Below, piece by piece: positions 10,031 through 18,869 of a DNA stretch of 64,000 nucleotides (position 1 is the stretch's first letter; every line of letters starts with the position of its first letter). This DNA is from Lamellibrachia columna (taxonomy: Eukaryota; Annelida; Polychaeta; Sabellida; Siboglinidae). The stretch spans positions 15,822,763 to 15,886,762 of the forward strand of contig OY759269.1 of the NCBI GenBank assembly GCA_963662155.1, in the 5' to 3' direction. The position numbers and the translations under genes were made by a program. The notes beneath the pieces are model-generated. The model worked only from the letters and a program-made list of their open reading frames with translations. It made no database searches and was not told the DNA's origin.

Positions 10031-11074
10031 AGAAGTGAGCGACCTGGCGTCGATCCAGCTGTTGAATTTGGACGGGTATCCGAACCATTTCACCAAAGCA
10101 TTCGTTCGAGAGCCGACCTTACGACGTTCCAACACCGCTTCCACTCGGAACTCTTTATCGCTCGCTATCACCACTTTTTGCAGCTCCAGTTCGTAGAAGG
10201 TGCCTTCCAGCACGTCGCCGAGATCGTCTCGTAGACGGTACACGGGTGGATCGGAGGGGTGAACTTCGTGCACGGTGAACACCTCTTCGCTCCAGTTCGT
10301 CTCGTAGCCCTTTTCGAACGTGCGTTTGTACCTGCTGATGCGCACGCGATCCGACACGCGTAACTTGGGCACACCCTTACCGTCGTGTCCGTACAGACGT
10401 TGCCACACCGTTTCTTGATTCTTTGTGGTCACCTGCGACGGAGCCATACCGAGACTGCGGTGGCGGGTGTTGTTGTACGTTCGCACCAGATCCGGAAGGA
10501 CGTCGATGTAACGCCACGACTGAACTTTCATGAAGTAGCGCCACATGTGTTCCTTCAACGTCCTGTTGAAACGTTCCACGATGCTCGCCTTCGTCTCCGC
10601 GTTGTGCGTGGCGAAGTGATGGACGCCTCGTTTTCGTAAGAGCGTCTGAACGGATTTATTCAGAAATTCCATTCCCCGATCCGTCTGTAACGTCTGCGGC
10701 TGGTCGTCCGCGAACGCGATTCGTAGAGCGGCGACCAACGACGCGGCAGACTTGCTAGGTATAGGAATGCATTTGGCTCGCTTCGAAAAGACGTCGATCG
10801 TCGTGAGGAGAAAGGTCATACCGTCGTTGTCGTCTTTCAACATCTTCAGATCGACGAGATCGGCCTGCCACTGTTGATTCATACCACCCACGATGACGCG
10901 TCGTCTCTTGAAACGTCGTCTCGCTGGTTTGTGTAAGCTGTAGGCATCCTGTTCCGACAACCATCGCGCGACTACTTTCCGCGGCGCATGCGCGACGCGT
11001 CGCAATGCATCGACTCCTCCGTAACTACCTACCCGACGCGGATCGAAATAGACTTTCTTCAGTGTCTTCGTCAT
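10025..11074 (-). CDS. Retroviral-type integrase with C-terminal chromodomain
   Basis: The Polinton integrase, 349 residues from the ATG at 11074. The frame is open further upstream but only from a GTG, and the segment beginning 'MTKTLKKVYFDPRRVGSYGG' is the family's usual N-terminus. An HKPxRRRFxRRRVIVGG linker precedes the rve core. The catalytic triad is Asp72 (QADLVD), Asp132 (QTDRGMEF) and Glu167 (IVERFNRTLK), with 34 residues between the second Asp and the Glu. The last 50 residues form a chromodomain (VEAVLERRK ... VKWFGYPSKFNSWID), which may direct integration to particular chromatin. All key residues are present. It would insert the linear element DNA into chromosomes. Confidence 0.93.
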   Translation of the reverse strand: MTKTLKKVYFDPRRVGSYGGVDALRRVAHAPRKVVARWLSEQDAYSLHKPARRRFKRRRVIVGGMNQQWQADLVDLKMLKDDNDGMTFLLTTIDVFSKRAKCIPIPSKSAASLVAALRIAFADDQPQTLQTDRGMEFLNKSVQTLLRKRGVHHFATHNAETKASIVERFNRTLKEHMWRYFMKVQSWRYIDVLPDLVRTYNNTRHRSLGMAPSQVTTKNQETVWQRLYGHDGKGVPKLRVSDRVRISRYKRTFEKGYETNWSEEVFTVHEVHPSDPPVYRLRDDLGDVLEGTFYELELQKVVIASDKEFRVEAVLERRKVGSRTNALVKWFGYPSKFNSWIDARSLTSL

Positions 11075-11076
11075 CG

Positions 11077-11232
11077 TTAAAACAGAAGATCCGACGCGTT
11101 GACGACGATGCCGGTGACGTTGACGGTTCCCGAGTATTGACGAACGATGAGGAGTGCACTGACGTATAGTAGAACGCACGTTATCGATCCCACAACGATG
11201 ACGAACGAACAACAGTCTGGCAACGAAACCAT
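11077..11232 (-). CDS. 51-residue single-pass membrane protein
   Basis: A short frame from the ATG at 11232 to the TAA at 11077-11079, ending 3 bp before the integrase ATG. It is dominated by one long hydrophobic segment (residues about 9-30, rich in Val, Leu, Ile) with a short polar N-terminus containing a Cys-Cys pair and a tail with two possible N-glycosylation sites (NVT, NAS). I do not recognise a family. The tight placement before the integrase and the plausible membrane topology support a real gene. Element 2 has a deletion here, so there is no second copy to test conservation. Confidence 0.45.
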   Translation of the reverse strand: MVSLPDCCSFVIVVGSITCVLLYVSALLIVRQYSGTVNVTGIVVNASDLLF

Positions 11233-11356
11233 ATTCCGAATAACACCTGTTGTATAAGAATTCCGGCTGCAATGTCACCGAACAAGGTAAGTCCACTAAA
11301 CGATATCGAAGCGACGATGCGTGTCTTGCGAATCCAACGTCATGAGTGGGTTACGA

Positions 11357-12097
11357 CTACGACGTAGTCTCCTTATATAAACCGAGCCAACGAGGTGGCG
11401 TGGGTGTGGGGTGTCTCGGACGGGCGAGGGGTGTCCAACGTAGAGATTTTCGAGGACCAACAACAACACGCGGGGTAGTTGCAGATCGTCGAGGGAGAGA
11501 GTCCGTTTGTATGTAGGTTCTCCTGGCTGCGTTACCGATCAACTCCATGGGTATGTTGGCTGTGCGGAGTTGCTTCGCGAGCGATTGCCAACCCGTCGGT
11601 GCGTCGGTCTTTCTCTTACGCAACAGATCGTGAACGAGATCCACCGCGTTACTTCCCGCAATGGGAACACCCTTGTGCACGAGTTCGTCGCGATCGTTCC
11701 ACGTGACGTTTCTTTTGAGATGTTCCATCAATCGTCTGGCTTTGGCTTGCAGACTCTTGGGAACGGTATCCAAGACGGTAGCCTCCAGTCTTCTAATAGG
11801 AGTATCCTCCTCCTTCTCCTCATCCTTCGTCTTTGAACCTTTCGTCGATTCGTTCACCGAGATCGTGCGTATCGGTTCCTTGACGCGTTTGTCGACCAGA
11901 TCGTTGTACCGTTGCAACACCTGATTATACAGCGTTACCTTTATCCCATCGTCGAGGTCCTTTCTATCGAGGATGGTCTTCATCTCCTCGTCGAGGGTTT
12001 GCACTATTTTACCTACGGTATCCGTTGGATGAGGTTGCGAGCGAAGTGTGTCCAACAATCGAGGGTCTACCAAAGCCATCTTTCGCGTGTGATCCAT
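11357..12097 (-). CDS. Conserved Polinton protein of unknown function
   Basis: A 246-residue, largely helical, charged protein that starts 'MDHTRKMALVDPRLLDTLRS'. It has an N-terminal helical region with 'LYNQVLQRYNDLVDKR' (about 56-71), a middle block with 'WNDRDELVHKGVPIAGSN' and a C-terminal basic region. The counterpart in element 2 (48214-48996) is clearly homologous, and similar proteins recur in invertebrate Polintons, so it is conserved, but I know of no assigned function; a structural or packaging role is only a guess. Its ATG lies 4 bp after the stop of the upstream small basic protein gene, the same spacing as in element 2. Confidence 0.75.
   Translation of the reverse strand: MDHTRKMALVDPRLLDTLRSQPHPTDTVGKIVQTLDEEMKTILDRKDLDDGIKVTLYNQVLQRYNDLVDKRVKEPIRTISVNESTKGSKTKDEEKEEDTPIRRLEATVLDTVPKSLQAKARRLMEHLKRNVTWNDRDELVHKGVPIAGSNAVDLVHDLLRKRKTDAPTGWQSLAKQLRTANIPMELIGNAARRTYIQTDSLPRRSATTPRVVVGPRKSLRWTPLARPRHPTPTPPRWLGLYKETTS
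11372..11382 (-). promoter_or_regulatory. TATA box for the integrase unit
   Basis: TTTATATAAGG on the minus strand within the last codons of the 246-residue protein gene, about 140 bp before the small membrane-protein ATG and 300 bp before the integrase ATG. Confidence 0.5.
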
Positions 12098-12101
12098 GCG
12101 T

Positions 12102-12466
12102 CTAATTCTTGGCGAACACCTGACGAAGCAAGGGCAGCAAGACCGAACCCGTCAACGGAGCTAGGAAGGCCGATAGGAAACCTCCGCTCTGTCCCTCGCC
12201 GATCTGGGGTAGCAAGAGGCGTTTTCTCCGGACAGCGGTCGTGTTTCTTCGGGCCAACTCGCGTAACTTCGTCCTGTATTTGCCCAATCGACGCCTCTGT
12301 AAAGCGGTCAATGGAATGTTCTTCACTAGTATGTTGTAAGCACACTCGGCTAGTGCACACAGCAACTTGGCGTCTGCGTTGGCGATGATGCCTTTTTTAT
12401 GTTGTTGTTCTTGACTCTGGCCAGCGTCTGGATACACAAAATGTGTCTCTTCACGAGCGCAGACAT
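12102..12466 (-). pseudogene. Small basic Polinton protein, frameshifted in element 1
   Basis: The counterpart in element 2 (49001-49369) is one frame of 122 residues from an ATG. Here the matching ATG at 12466 opens a frame that ends early, and the remaining two thirds continues in another frame down to the stop at 12102. Alignment of the two copies places a one-base deletion near 12386-12388, after a run of six A on the coding strand. The downstream portion keeps the basic segment RRRLGKYRTKLREL and the hydrophobic C-terminus beginning GEGQSGGF. It could be a genuine null mutation or a base-calling error. Confidence 0.7.
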
Positions 12467-12500
12467 GATGCGAATGAAGAGACTATCCACACACTCGACC

Positions 12501-12510
12501 GTTTTATACC
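12501..12510 (-). promoter_or_regulatory. TATA box overlapping the ATPase stop codon
   Basis: GGTATAAAAC on the minus strand. The TAA inside the box is also the stop of the packaging ATPase gene (12504-12506). It lies 35 bp before the ATG of the small basic protein gene. The same overlap exists in element 2 at 49404-49412. Confidence 0.6.
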
Positions 12511-13130
12511 TTCGGTAAGTACACGTACTGCACGTCGTCGTCTGGAAAGATGGCCGTGCGCAGACGCATGTCTTCGGGCGTGTCCTGTTTGAGATCGACC
12601 AATAGATACCCGTACGGTATCGCCGTGGCGTCTTTAAACGCCTCTTGCACGAACTTACCGCGTCCCGGATACATCTGTCGAGCCAAGGTCGTCATCTGCG
12701 ATGCGTCACGTGGATTCTTGAACACCACCATGTACTGTGAATTCAGACTGATGGTGCGACTCTCTTTGTTTTTAGGGAACAGGTTCTGCACGAGATACAG
12801 CACGGACGTGTTCCTGTGGTGGCTTTTTTTAGTGAACAAGGTCGTGACCCGTTCGTCCGTTTCTGCCATGAGATCGTCTATGACGATGAGGTTCCTAGTT
12901 GTCGGATCGAACATGGCCGCCGTCGGTAACCCTTCCTCGAATCGCACGTGACTCAAGTCCATCGTTGCGTAAGCCTCTTGCCATTCTCCGTAACACCACG
13001 TTATTTGTTCGGGTGGCGGATCGATCATTGCAGTGGCGTGACGCAACATACGCGTCACGAAAGTACTCTTGCCGCATCCCGTTGGTCCAGCGATGATGCA
13101 CGTGAAGGGGTGTTTCCATCGCGCGTCCAT
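12504..13130 (-). CDS. FtsK/HerA-type DNA packaging ATPase
   Basis: A 208-residue ATPase of the type that drives genome packaging in Polintons and related viruses. Walker A is GPTGCGKST (residues 15-23), Walker B is NLIVIDDLM (about 80-88), and there is an NSQYMVVFKNPRD segment (about 127-139) typical of the family's sensor region. The start ATG at 13130 gives the usual N-terminus. The gene follows the polymerase with a 38-bp gap. The copy in element 2 is nearly identical and also intact. It would act on the viral DNA at a capsid portal or vertex. Confidence 0.92.
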   Translation of the reverse strand: MDARWKHPFTCIIAGPTGCGKSTFVTRMLRHATAMIDPPPEQITWCYGEWQEAYATMDLSHVRFEEGLPTAAMFDPTTRNLIVIDDLMAETDERVTTLFTKKSHHRNTSVLYLVQNLFPKNKESRTISLNSQYMVVFKNPRDASQMTTLARQMYPGRGKFVQEAFKDATAIPYGYLLVDLKQDTPEDMRLRTAIFPDDDVQYVYLPKV

Positions 13131-13168
13131 GGTCCGTTATGACAGACCATCGAACCGCATCGTCTTAT

Positions 13169-16100
13169 CTACACGTCCGTCGGACCCGTGCTCAAACCGT
13201 CCTCGTGCACCACGCGTTTGGCGTAGAAGTAGGTGAGAGCCGCTCGTTCCTGCACGTACGTCATCACGGCCGATTTATACACCCGAAACCCGCGGTTCTT
13301 TCCGCTTCCGCTCCGACGACTGGTGAGCACTTCCAGGAACGTCTCCTTGTCGATGGTGTTGTGTCGTTTGCTCAGACCTTTGGTGCTGTACTTGTCGGTG
13401 GATCCGAAACAATAGTACGTCTTGCTGCACAAACCCACGAACCCGTCGCCCGACCATTCCACCTTGAACAGTCCCGGAGTTCTCTTGTCGAACGCTCGTC
13501 GCATCTTGCAGCACTCTTCGCCTCCGACCCACTGTCTGTTGGCGAGTCGACAGCGCACGTACTCGTCCCGATGCGCGTCGCAACATTCCGACGGGAGCCA
13601 TTCGGATCGATGTCGAAAATAATGTTCTCGTAGTGCAGGGGTCACGAGGGCATCGACTGACTCGGCGGCCAAGGCCAAATAGGCACTATCCGTATCCATC
13701 TCGCAGTATTGGAACAGAGGACGTTCCACGTATCTGTCGATGAAGTCGTAATAGAACTGCAGCATGCGCATCTTGGCGTACTGCAGAACGAAGAATCCCA
13801 CGTGTATAGGCAAGGCATACGTCACTGTTCTCTTGCTCATCTCTATCTCGTACGCGTCGTCGACGACGACGTCGAGTTGTCGGAATCGCCGATTGTTGAC
13901 CAGGCGCGACGCCGCCTTCTCCGTGCAGTAGTTGACGTCACGATGTCGGTCCACGTTGGTGATGGTTTTTCCGTAGCCCGAGTTTCCCAGCAACTTCATG
14001 GTGTCCGCGATGATGGCCTTGTCGCTGTGAACGTCTCCCGCGCGTCTGGCCTCGGACACGGCATCGCCGAATCGACGGAAGCACGGAATCGGATCGTATT
14101 CGACGACCTGATAGACGTGTAACACCTCGAGTCCGTGGTCCAGATACCATCGCAACAGAGGCGAGGCGAGCAGTATCTTATTACCGTAATAACTGCCCAC
14201 GAGCATGCGTCTCGGAGTCGTCATGATGTTGTGCTCTTCGGCGTATCGACGCATGAACGGACCGAGATCCTCGCGTACCAGACTGATGTTCTTGAACACG
14301 GGCTGCATCTCGGCAAAGTGATCGCGCAGTTCTTCAGGCACGCAAATGTCGCACTCGATCATGCCGAACACGGTTCCGTCACGCACGTCGCTCAGGATCT
14401 GTTGTTGAGTCATCGTCCACTGAACGCGTCGACGTCGTCGTGGAAACGCGGCGTCCAGACACCGTTTTACGTGAGGATCTCGTCTCATCTTTTTCCACTC
14501 GCATTCCCACAGTTCGACAACCTTGACGAAGTGACGTAGGTAGGCGGTGGTCTTTCGGGTCTCGACGAGCAGTTCGGTCATGGTTTTCCCGTTGATGGAA
14601 TTGACCTCTTCTCGATTGCACGAGCAACCGTGGAAAAAGCACCCTTGGAACTGATAAGCCGTCTTCGTCTCGCTGCACCAGCCATCCACTCGATGTTTAC
14701 CTATCCGTTTCTCTCGTCCGTTGGTCTGATGTCGTATGGAAAGTCCCGTACGTTCGGATTCCCACGTCAGCCATTCCGAAGCCATCTGTCCGTACAGCTG
14801 AGCCGATTCGGGTCGGAAGTCGTTCTCAAAGCGTCGTCGCGTGTACCATCCCATGGGCATGTCTTGCATGAGCGACCATAGGTACAGTGCGTTCGCGTCG
14901 TATCCGACGATCGATCGACACGGATGAGACGCCTCTCCGTGCTCGTTCTGGCGTAGCGTGGTGACCCCTTTCTCATGATAGCGGTGAAATATGATCGAAG
15001 GACCACCGCAAATGTTGTCTTTGACGAGATCGTGCAGATCTTTGTGTTTCTCGTTGAAGATGGTAAAGTAGGTCTTCTCGGGAAGGTCGTTGAACAGGTA
15101 CAGCAAGGTCAGACCCGGTACACTGATGCCTTGCTTGAACATGTCTATTCCACGCTGCCGATAGAAGTCAAACTGTCGGTCGACGGCCTGCAGAAAGGGA
15201 ACCACGTCCCTGTTGTTATACCAGACGAGAAAGTCGCGCAACGTCGACATACCGTTGTCGCGCCACGCCTCCTGACAACTGACGTAGTCCTCGTCGGAAA
15301 TACCTTCGTTCTTCAGTCGACTGAAGAAGGCCTCTTTCGGAGGTAGAACGGTATCGTCGAGCTTCTCCAACCGATCCATGTACTCGTACGGGAAATGACC
15401 TTTCGTCACCTCGCATCCGTACGCTTTCAGATACTTGGCGTAACTGAATCCGGGAGCTAGGTAGTTGGTCATGTCTAGGAATTTCAACTGATCTGTCGAA
15501 AGACACATGAAAGCGTTGTTGCGCTTGATGACGAAAAAAGATCCGCTCTCTTCTTCTTCTTCTTCTTCTTGTCGTCTCTCTTCTCCCTCCTCTGTCTTTG
15601 CAACGGCCAGGAAGTAGGGCACGAGGAACTGTTTGACGACATTGAGATCGTACTGACCCGAATTGAACCCGATGACGGGTAACTGACGCATCCATCCATA
15701 CAATTGCCACATCAGCTTTTTGTACGGATTTTTTGTACGTCGACGTCGACTTTTCTTGTCGTTGGCCGCTCTCGTAGTCTCCTCTTGCTCGTCCCATTGC
15801 GTCAATTTTTTCGCGAGTTGATCCATCACGTTCTCGTACGAGTCTTTGATGTGGTCGTACTCGGCGTTGCTCATCGTCATCAGAATGGCCATCATGTCGA
15901 TCATCAACTTGTTGGAGTCTCCGTTCGTGACGAGACATGTCACTCGTTCGTGTCCCGGTACGTTTGAGGCCACGCTGACGCTCAGTGGAACGTGACGCGC
16001 GATCCATCGAACCTCGCTGTCGGAGGGAAGGTGTTCGGTGTCGAACCAACATTCGAAATCAAAAGTGGCTCTGTACGGGTAGTACCGCAACGACTCGTTC

Positions 16101-17571
16101 ACTCGGATGTTCTCGTCGTCCAGTCGTTCGAATATCGACGGCGTGGAATGGTACACGCCTCCTGGAAAGACTCGACGTACAGAACCCGTACACGTACTCT
16201 CGTGTACGCGTAGGTTCCATGTGCGTTTCCACAACGAGTTGCACGTTCGACATCTGTACGAGTGACAGTACATGCGTACATCGCTGATGAAGGAGAAATG
16301 CGTCTCGTGAAGGTTGAGGTAGAGCGTGGTAGGGTATTTACAGATCGATCGACGGATGAGTTCGGCGGTTGGTCGTTCATCGTCGTCGTTCTCGTTCGGT
16401 TTTACGAGACTGTACACGCACACGTTCGTCTGGAACGTGGTCTCGACACGATAGAGGTCTTTCACCGAAACTCCGGCAAATTTCTCCATGGGTACACCGT
16501 CTTGAGCATACGTCTCGTACAGCGTCTTCACAGCTGGCTTCAACCGACGTACGTCACATCCTCGTTGCAAGGCCAGACATCGAAAGAGACACAGGTTATC
16601 TCCGTACCGTCTGCCGTGGATGGGATCCGCTTCCAATCCGACGACTGCTTTGTTCTTCTTAATGTAGACCGGAAGGGGTATCATTCCCACGCATCCTATC
16701 GGATGATCGATGATGCGATTGACAAAAAAAGTGGCGTTTGTCACGAGCTCGCACACCCACGCGGAATCAGGTCTTTGATTGATGGCCCATTGCAAGACGT
16801 CGGCTTCTCGGATTCGTTCCAGAAACTCGTCAAAGTCCTTGCTGTTGGCTATGAGACTGGGTTCGTCCAGGTACCGTCCGCAACAGTTACAAGACGCGTG
16901 ATAATACCTGTATCGATCCGTATTCTTGTTCCTCAACACGAATGCGTAACTGAGGTTAATCTTGAAGGCGGTGGTCTGTTCCTGGAACACGTTCCTCAAC
17001 GGCGCTTCTAGAACGGTCGTGTCTAACGTCGTTAATCTGTAATTGTACCTACTCTGGAGAGGTCCCCTCGCCACGCATGTCCTTATGGAGGACCAGTGAT
17101 CCCGAACGACGTCTAACAAGTTCGTCGACAGAGCGTCTGGGAAGGGAAGACGCTCGGGTGGATCAACGGGGTCTTCGTCGGTGACTAGCGGGTGATGAGA
17201 TGGTAGTGGTGGTGATGGTGGTGGTGATGGTTGTGTTGGTGCGCACACGTGTTTGCTCAAATAGTCACGTCTGACAAAATTCTTTCCGCATTCGTCACAC
17301 GTGAATGTCTTGGTCTTTTTTTTTTTTTAAGACGACATGTTGTTCTTACGTGATGCCGCAGATCGTTCCATCTTTCAAACGTCGCTTCGCATTTACACGA
17401 GAATTTTGTTTTCTTCGCGCGATCGTCTTGAGAGAGGTCTTCTAAACGAACACCAGAGGACGCTATCGAATAAGAATGTTCGTTCTCAGACGGGTGACTC
17501 TCTAAGTGGCTTCGTAGAGCCGCATACGATTCGAGCGCGAGTCCACAGTGACGACATAGATGACGTTTCAT
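13169..17571 (-). CDS. Protein-primed DNA polymerase B, split at an A13 run
   Basis: The Polinton replicative polymerase. The main frame (13169-17260, about 1360 residues) holds all catalytic motifs: Exo I FDFECWF (about 400), Exo II GFNSGQYDLN (531), Exo III YNNRD (691), polymerase motif A GYDANALYLWSL (786), motif B KLLGNSGYGK (1089) and motif C YCEMDTDSAY (1185). Between A and B lies a GCFFHGCSC segment like the Vsr-type insert of Polinton polymerases; the N-terminal third has a DNLCLFR...HETHFSFI arrangement that may be OTU-like. The natural start is the ATG at 17571, which begins a frame with a C2H2-type finger (CRHCGLALESYAALRSHLESH). That frame meets the main frame at 13 A's (17316-17328), where they differ by one base. 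In element 2 the same junction is a single frame. Confidence 0.92.
17316..17328 (-). other. A13 homopolymer at polymerase frame junction
   Basis: On the coding strand 13 consecutive A's followed by G separate the zinc-finger N-terminus from the polymerase frame. A one-base backward slip on A-AAA-AAG would join the frames exactly. A simple length error or mutation would have the same effect. Confidence 0.75.
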
Positions 17572-17618
17572 GATTCCAACGACGTATCTACAACTGACAG
17601 ACATTGACTGTCGTTATA

Positions 17619-17630
17619 ACATATATACGG
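17619..17630 (-). promoter_or_regulatory. TATA box for polymerase gene of element 1
   Basis: CCGTATATATG on the minus strand about 50 bp before the polymerase ATG (17571). Confidence 0.6.
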
Positions 17631-17659
17631 TTCAGAACCGTTCGTTATTTATTAAATAT

Positions 17660-17975
17660 TCGAGAGAGCGTTCGTTATGCAAACGACACCAAGACCGTAC
17701 GGAGGCGACGTCTGATGGATGGACATTCGTTATGCGAACGACACCAAGACCGTACGGTGGCGATCTCAAACGGATGAACAAACGATATCAAGACCGTACG
17801 GTGGCGACGTCTGATGGATGGACATTCGTTATGCAAACGACACCAACACCGTACGGTGGCGACCTCAAACGAACGAACAAACGATATCAAGACCGTACGG
17901 TGGCGACGCCTGATGGATGGATGGATATTCGTTATGTAAACGACACCAACACCGTACGGTGGCGACCTCAAACGT
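17660..17975. repeat. Palindrome-containing 99-bp composite repeat
   Basis: The 10-bp perfect palindrome ACCGTACGGT (first copy imperfect) occurs six times, at 17694, 17749, 17793, 17848, 17892 and 17951, with spacing of 55, 44, 55, 44 and 59 bp, so a 99-bp unit is built from two related halves ('gttatgcaaacgacacc' and 'aacaaacgatatc'). It lies directly upstream of the polymerase promoter and between the late and early gene groups. It could be a binding array or replication element; no protein is supported. Confidence 0.85.
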
Positions 17976-18380
17976 GAATGCTACATCAACACAAAGCGGG
18001 TATGTTGTTCAGAATTACTTTGGGAAAAACAAGCGGTACATTTCGCAGTGAGTTAAGGCGAATATTGCACTTTCGTGAAACGGAAACGGTTTAATACAGT
18101 CATTTATTGAGGAGGCGACTCACAAGAAGGCGATATCGAACGAACTGCGAGTTCCTTTCGTTAAACATAATTCCTTCGGAGGTTTCTTTACGATAAAGAG
18201 GACTGACAGCTCACGCTATATATATATATAATTCTTTACGAGGGATGATAAAGAATCTACGAAGAATTTCTACAACGCATCATATTTTGTTTCATTTTTT
18301 ATTATGTTGTAATAATGTCATACATATACGATTCGACTTATAGATGATAATAATGATGATGATGCTGGGTTTATGGATCT
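17976..18380. other. Non-coding spacer with AATAAA signal
   Basis: No gene seen. A minus-strand AATAAA at 18103-18108 is well placed to end transcripts of the acidic gene; element 2 has the same signal (CTCAATAAA) at 54768-54773. A TA run lies at 18220-18232. Confidence 0.5.
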
Positions 18381-18385
18381 TTATG

Positions 18386-18480
18386 ATCTCGACAGTGACC
18401 CCTAGCTTACGATCTGTTATCGATACGGCAGTGGCTAGTATATGAATAACTTGTGGGCTGTTAACCACGACAGAGGTTAG
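18386..18480. other. Block conserved between both elements (copy 1)
   Basis: This block matches 54872-54970 of element 2. The first about 50 bp (ctcgacagtgacc...gtggctagta) show only about five differences, then a short indel, then a second matching stretch ending 'cgacagaggtta'. It lies in the same place in both elements, between the polymerase promoter and the acidic gene. On the minus strand both can be translated as ...ITDRKL.VTVE..., but the copies differ in frame upstream, so a protein is doubtful. Confidence 0.7.
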
Positions 18481-18576
18481 GTAATGTTGATGATTATAAG
18501 TCTTTTTCGCAGAGATGTATATATATATCAACATAACAAAAAACAATATATTCACGAATTTTCATTTCTACAGAAA

Positions 18577-18868
18577 CGGTTATATTCAATGTTCGTTTCT
18601 ACAAAGTACGTTTCTACAACGGTTATAATGTTCGTTTCTACAACGGTTATAATGTTCGTTTCTACAACGGTTATAATGTTCGTTTCTACAACGGTTATAA
18701 TGTTCGTTTCTACAACGGTTATGTTTCTACAACGGTTATAATGTTCGTTTCTACAAAGTTCGTTTCTACAGCGGTTATGTTTCTACAACGGTTATAATGT
18801 TCGTTTCTACAGCGGTTATGTTTCTACAACGGTTATAATGTTCGTTTCTACAGCGGTTGTGTTCAATG
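18577..18868. repeat. 24-bp repeat array (gttcgtttctacaacggttataat)
   Basis: About twelve full and partial copies of a 24-bp unit, some shortened to 'tttctacaacggttatg'. Each carries AACGG, the core of a Myb-type binding site. The array sits directly after the stop of the acidic gene. Element 2 has two diverged copies (gttcatataccgtggttata at 55693 and 55751) at the same place, so the motif belongs to the element. Confidence 0.88.
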
Positions 18869-18869
18869 T

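Noticed and set aside
11074..11296. N-terminal extension of the integrase to 11296
   Set aside because: The extension starts at GTG, is not typical of the family, and overlaps a better small membrane-protein frame; the ATG at 11074 is the natural start.
15216..16052. 278-residue minus-strand frame rich in Arg
   Set aside because: An alternative frame of the polymerase gene with composition typical of a shadow frame; no conservation in element 2 beyond that forced by the polymerase.
13139..17011. Long plus-strand frames opposite the polymerase (for example 16262-17011)
   Set aside because: They are antisense shadows of a gene whose motifs are clear on the minus strand; no start context or family match.
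18577..18868. Possible CRISPR array
   Set aside because: The 24-bp units are directly adjacent without unique spacers, and the context is an animal genome element.
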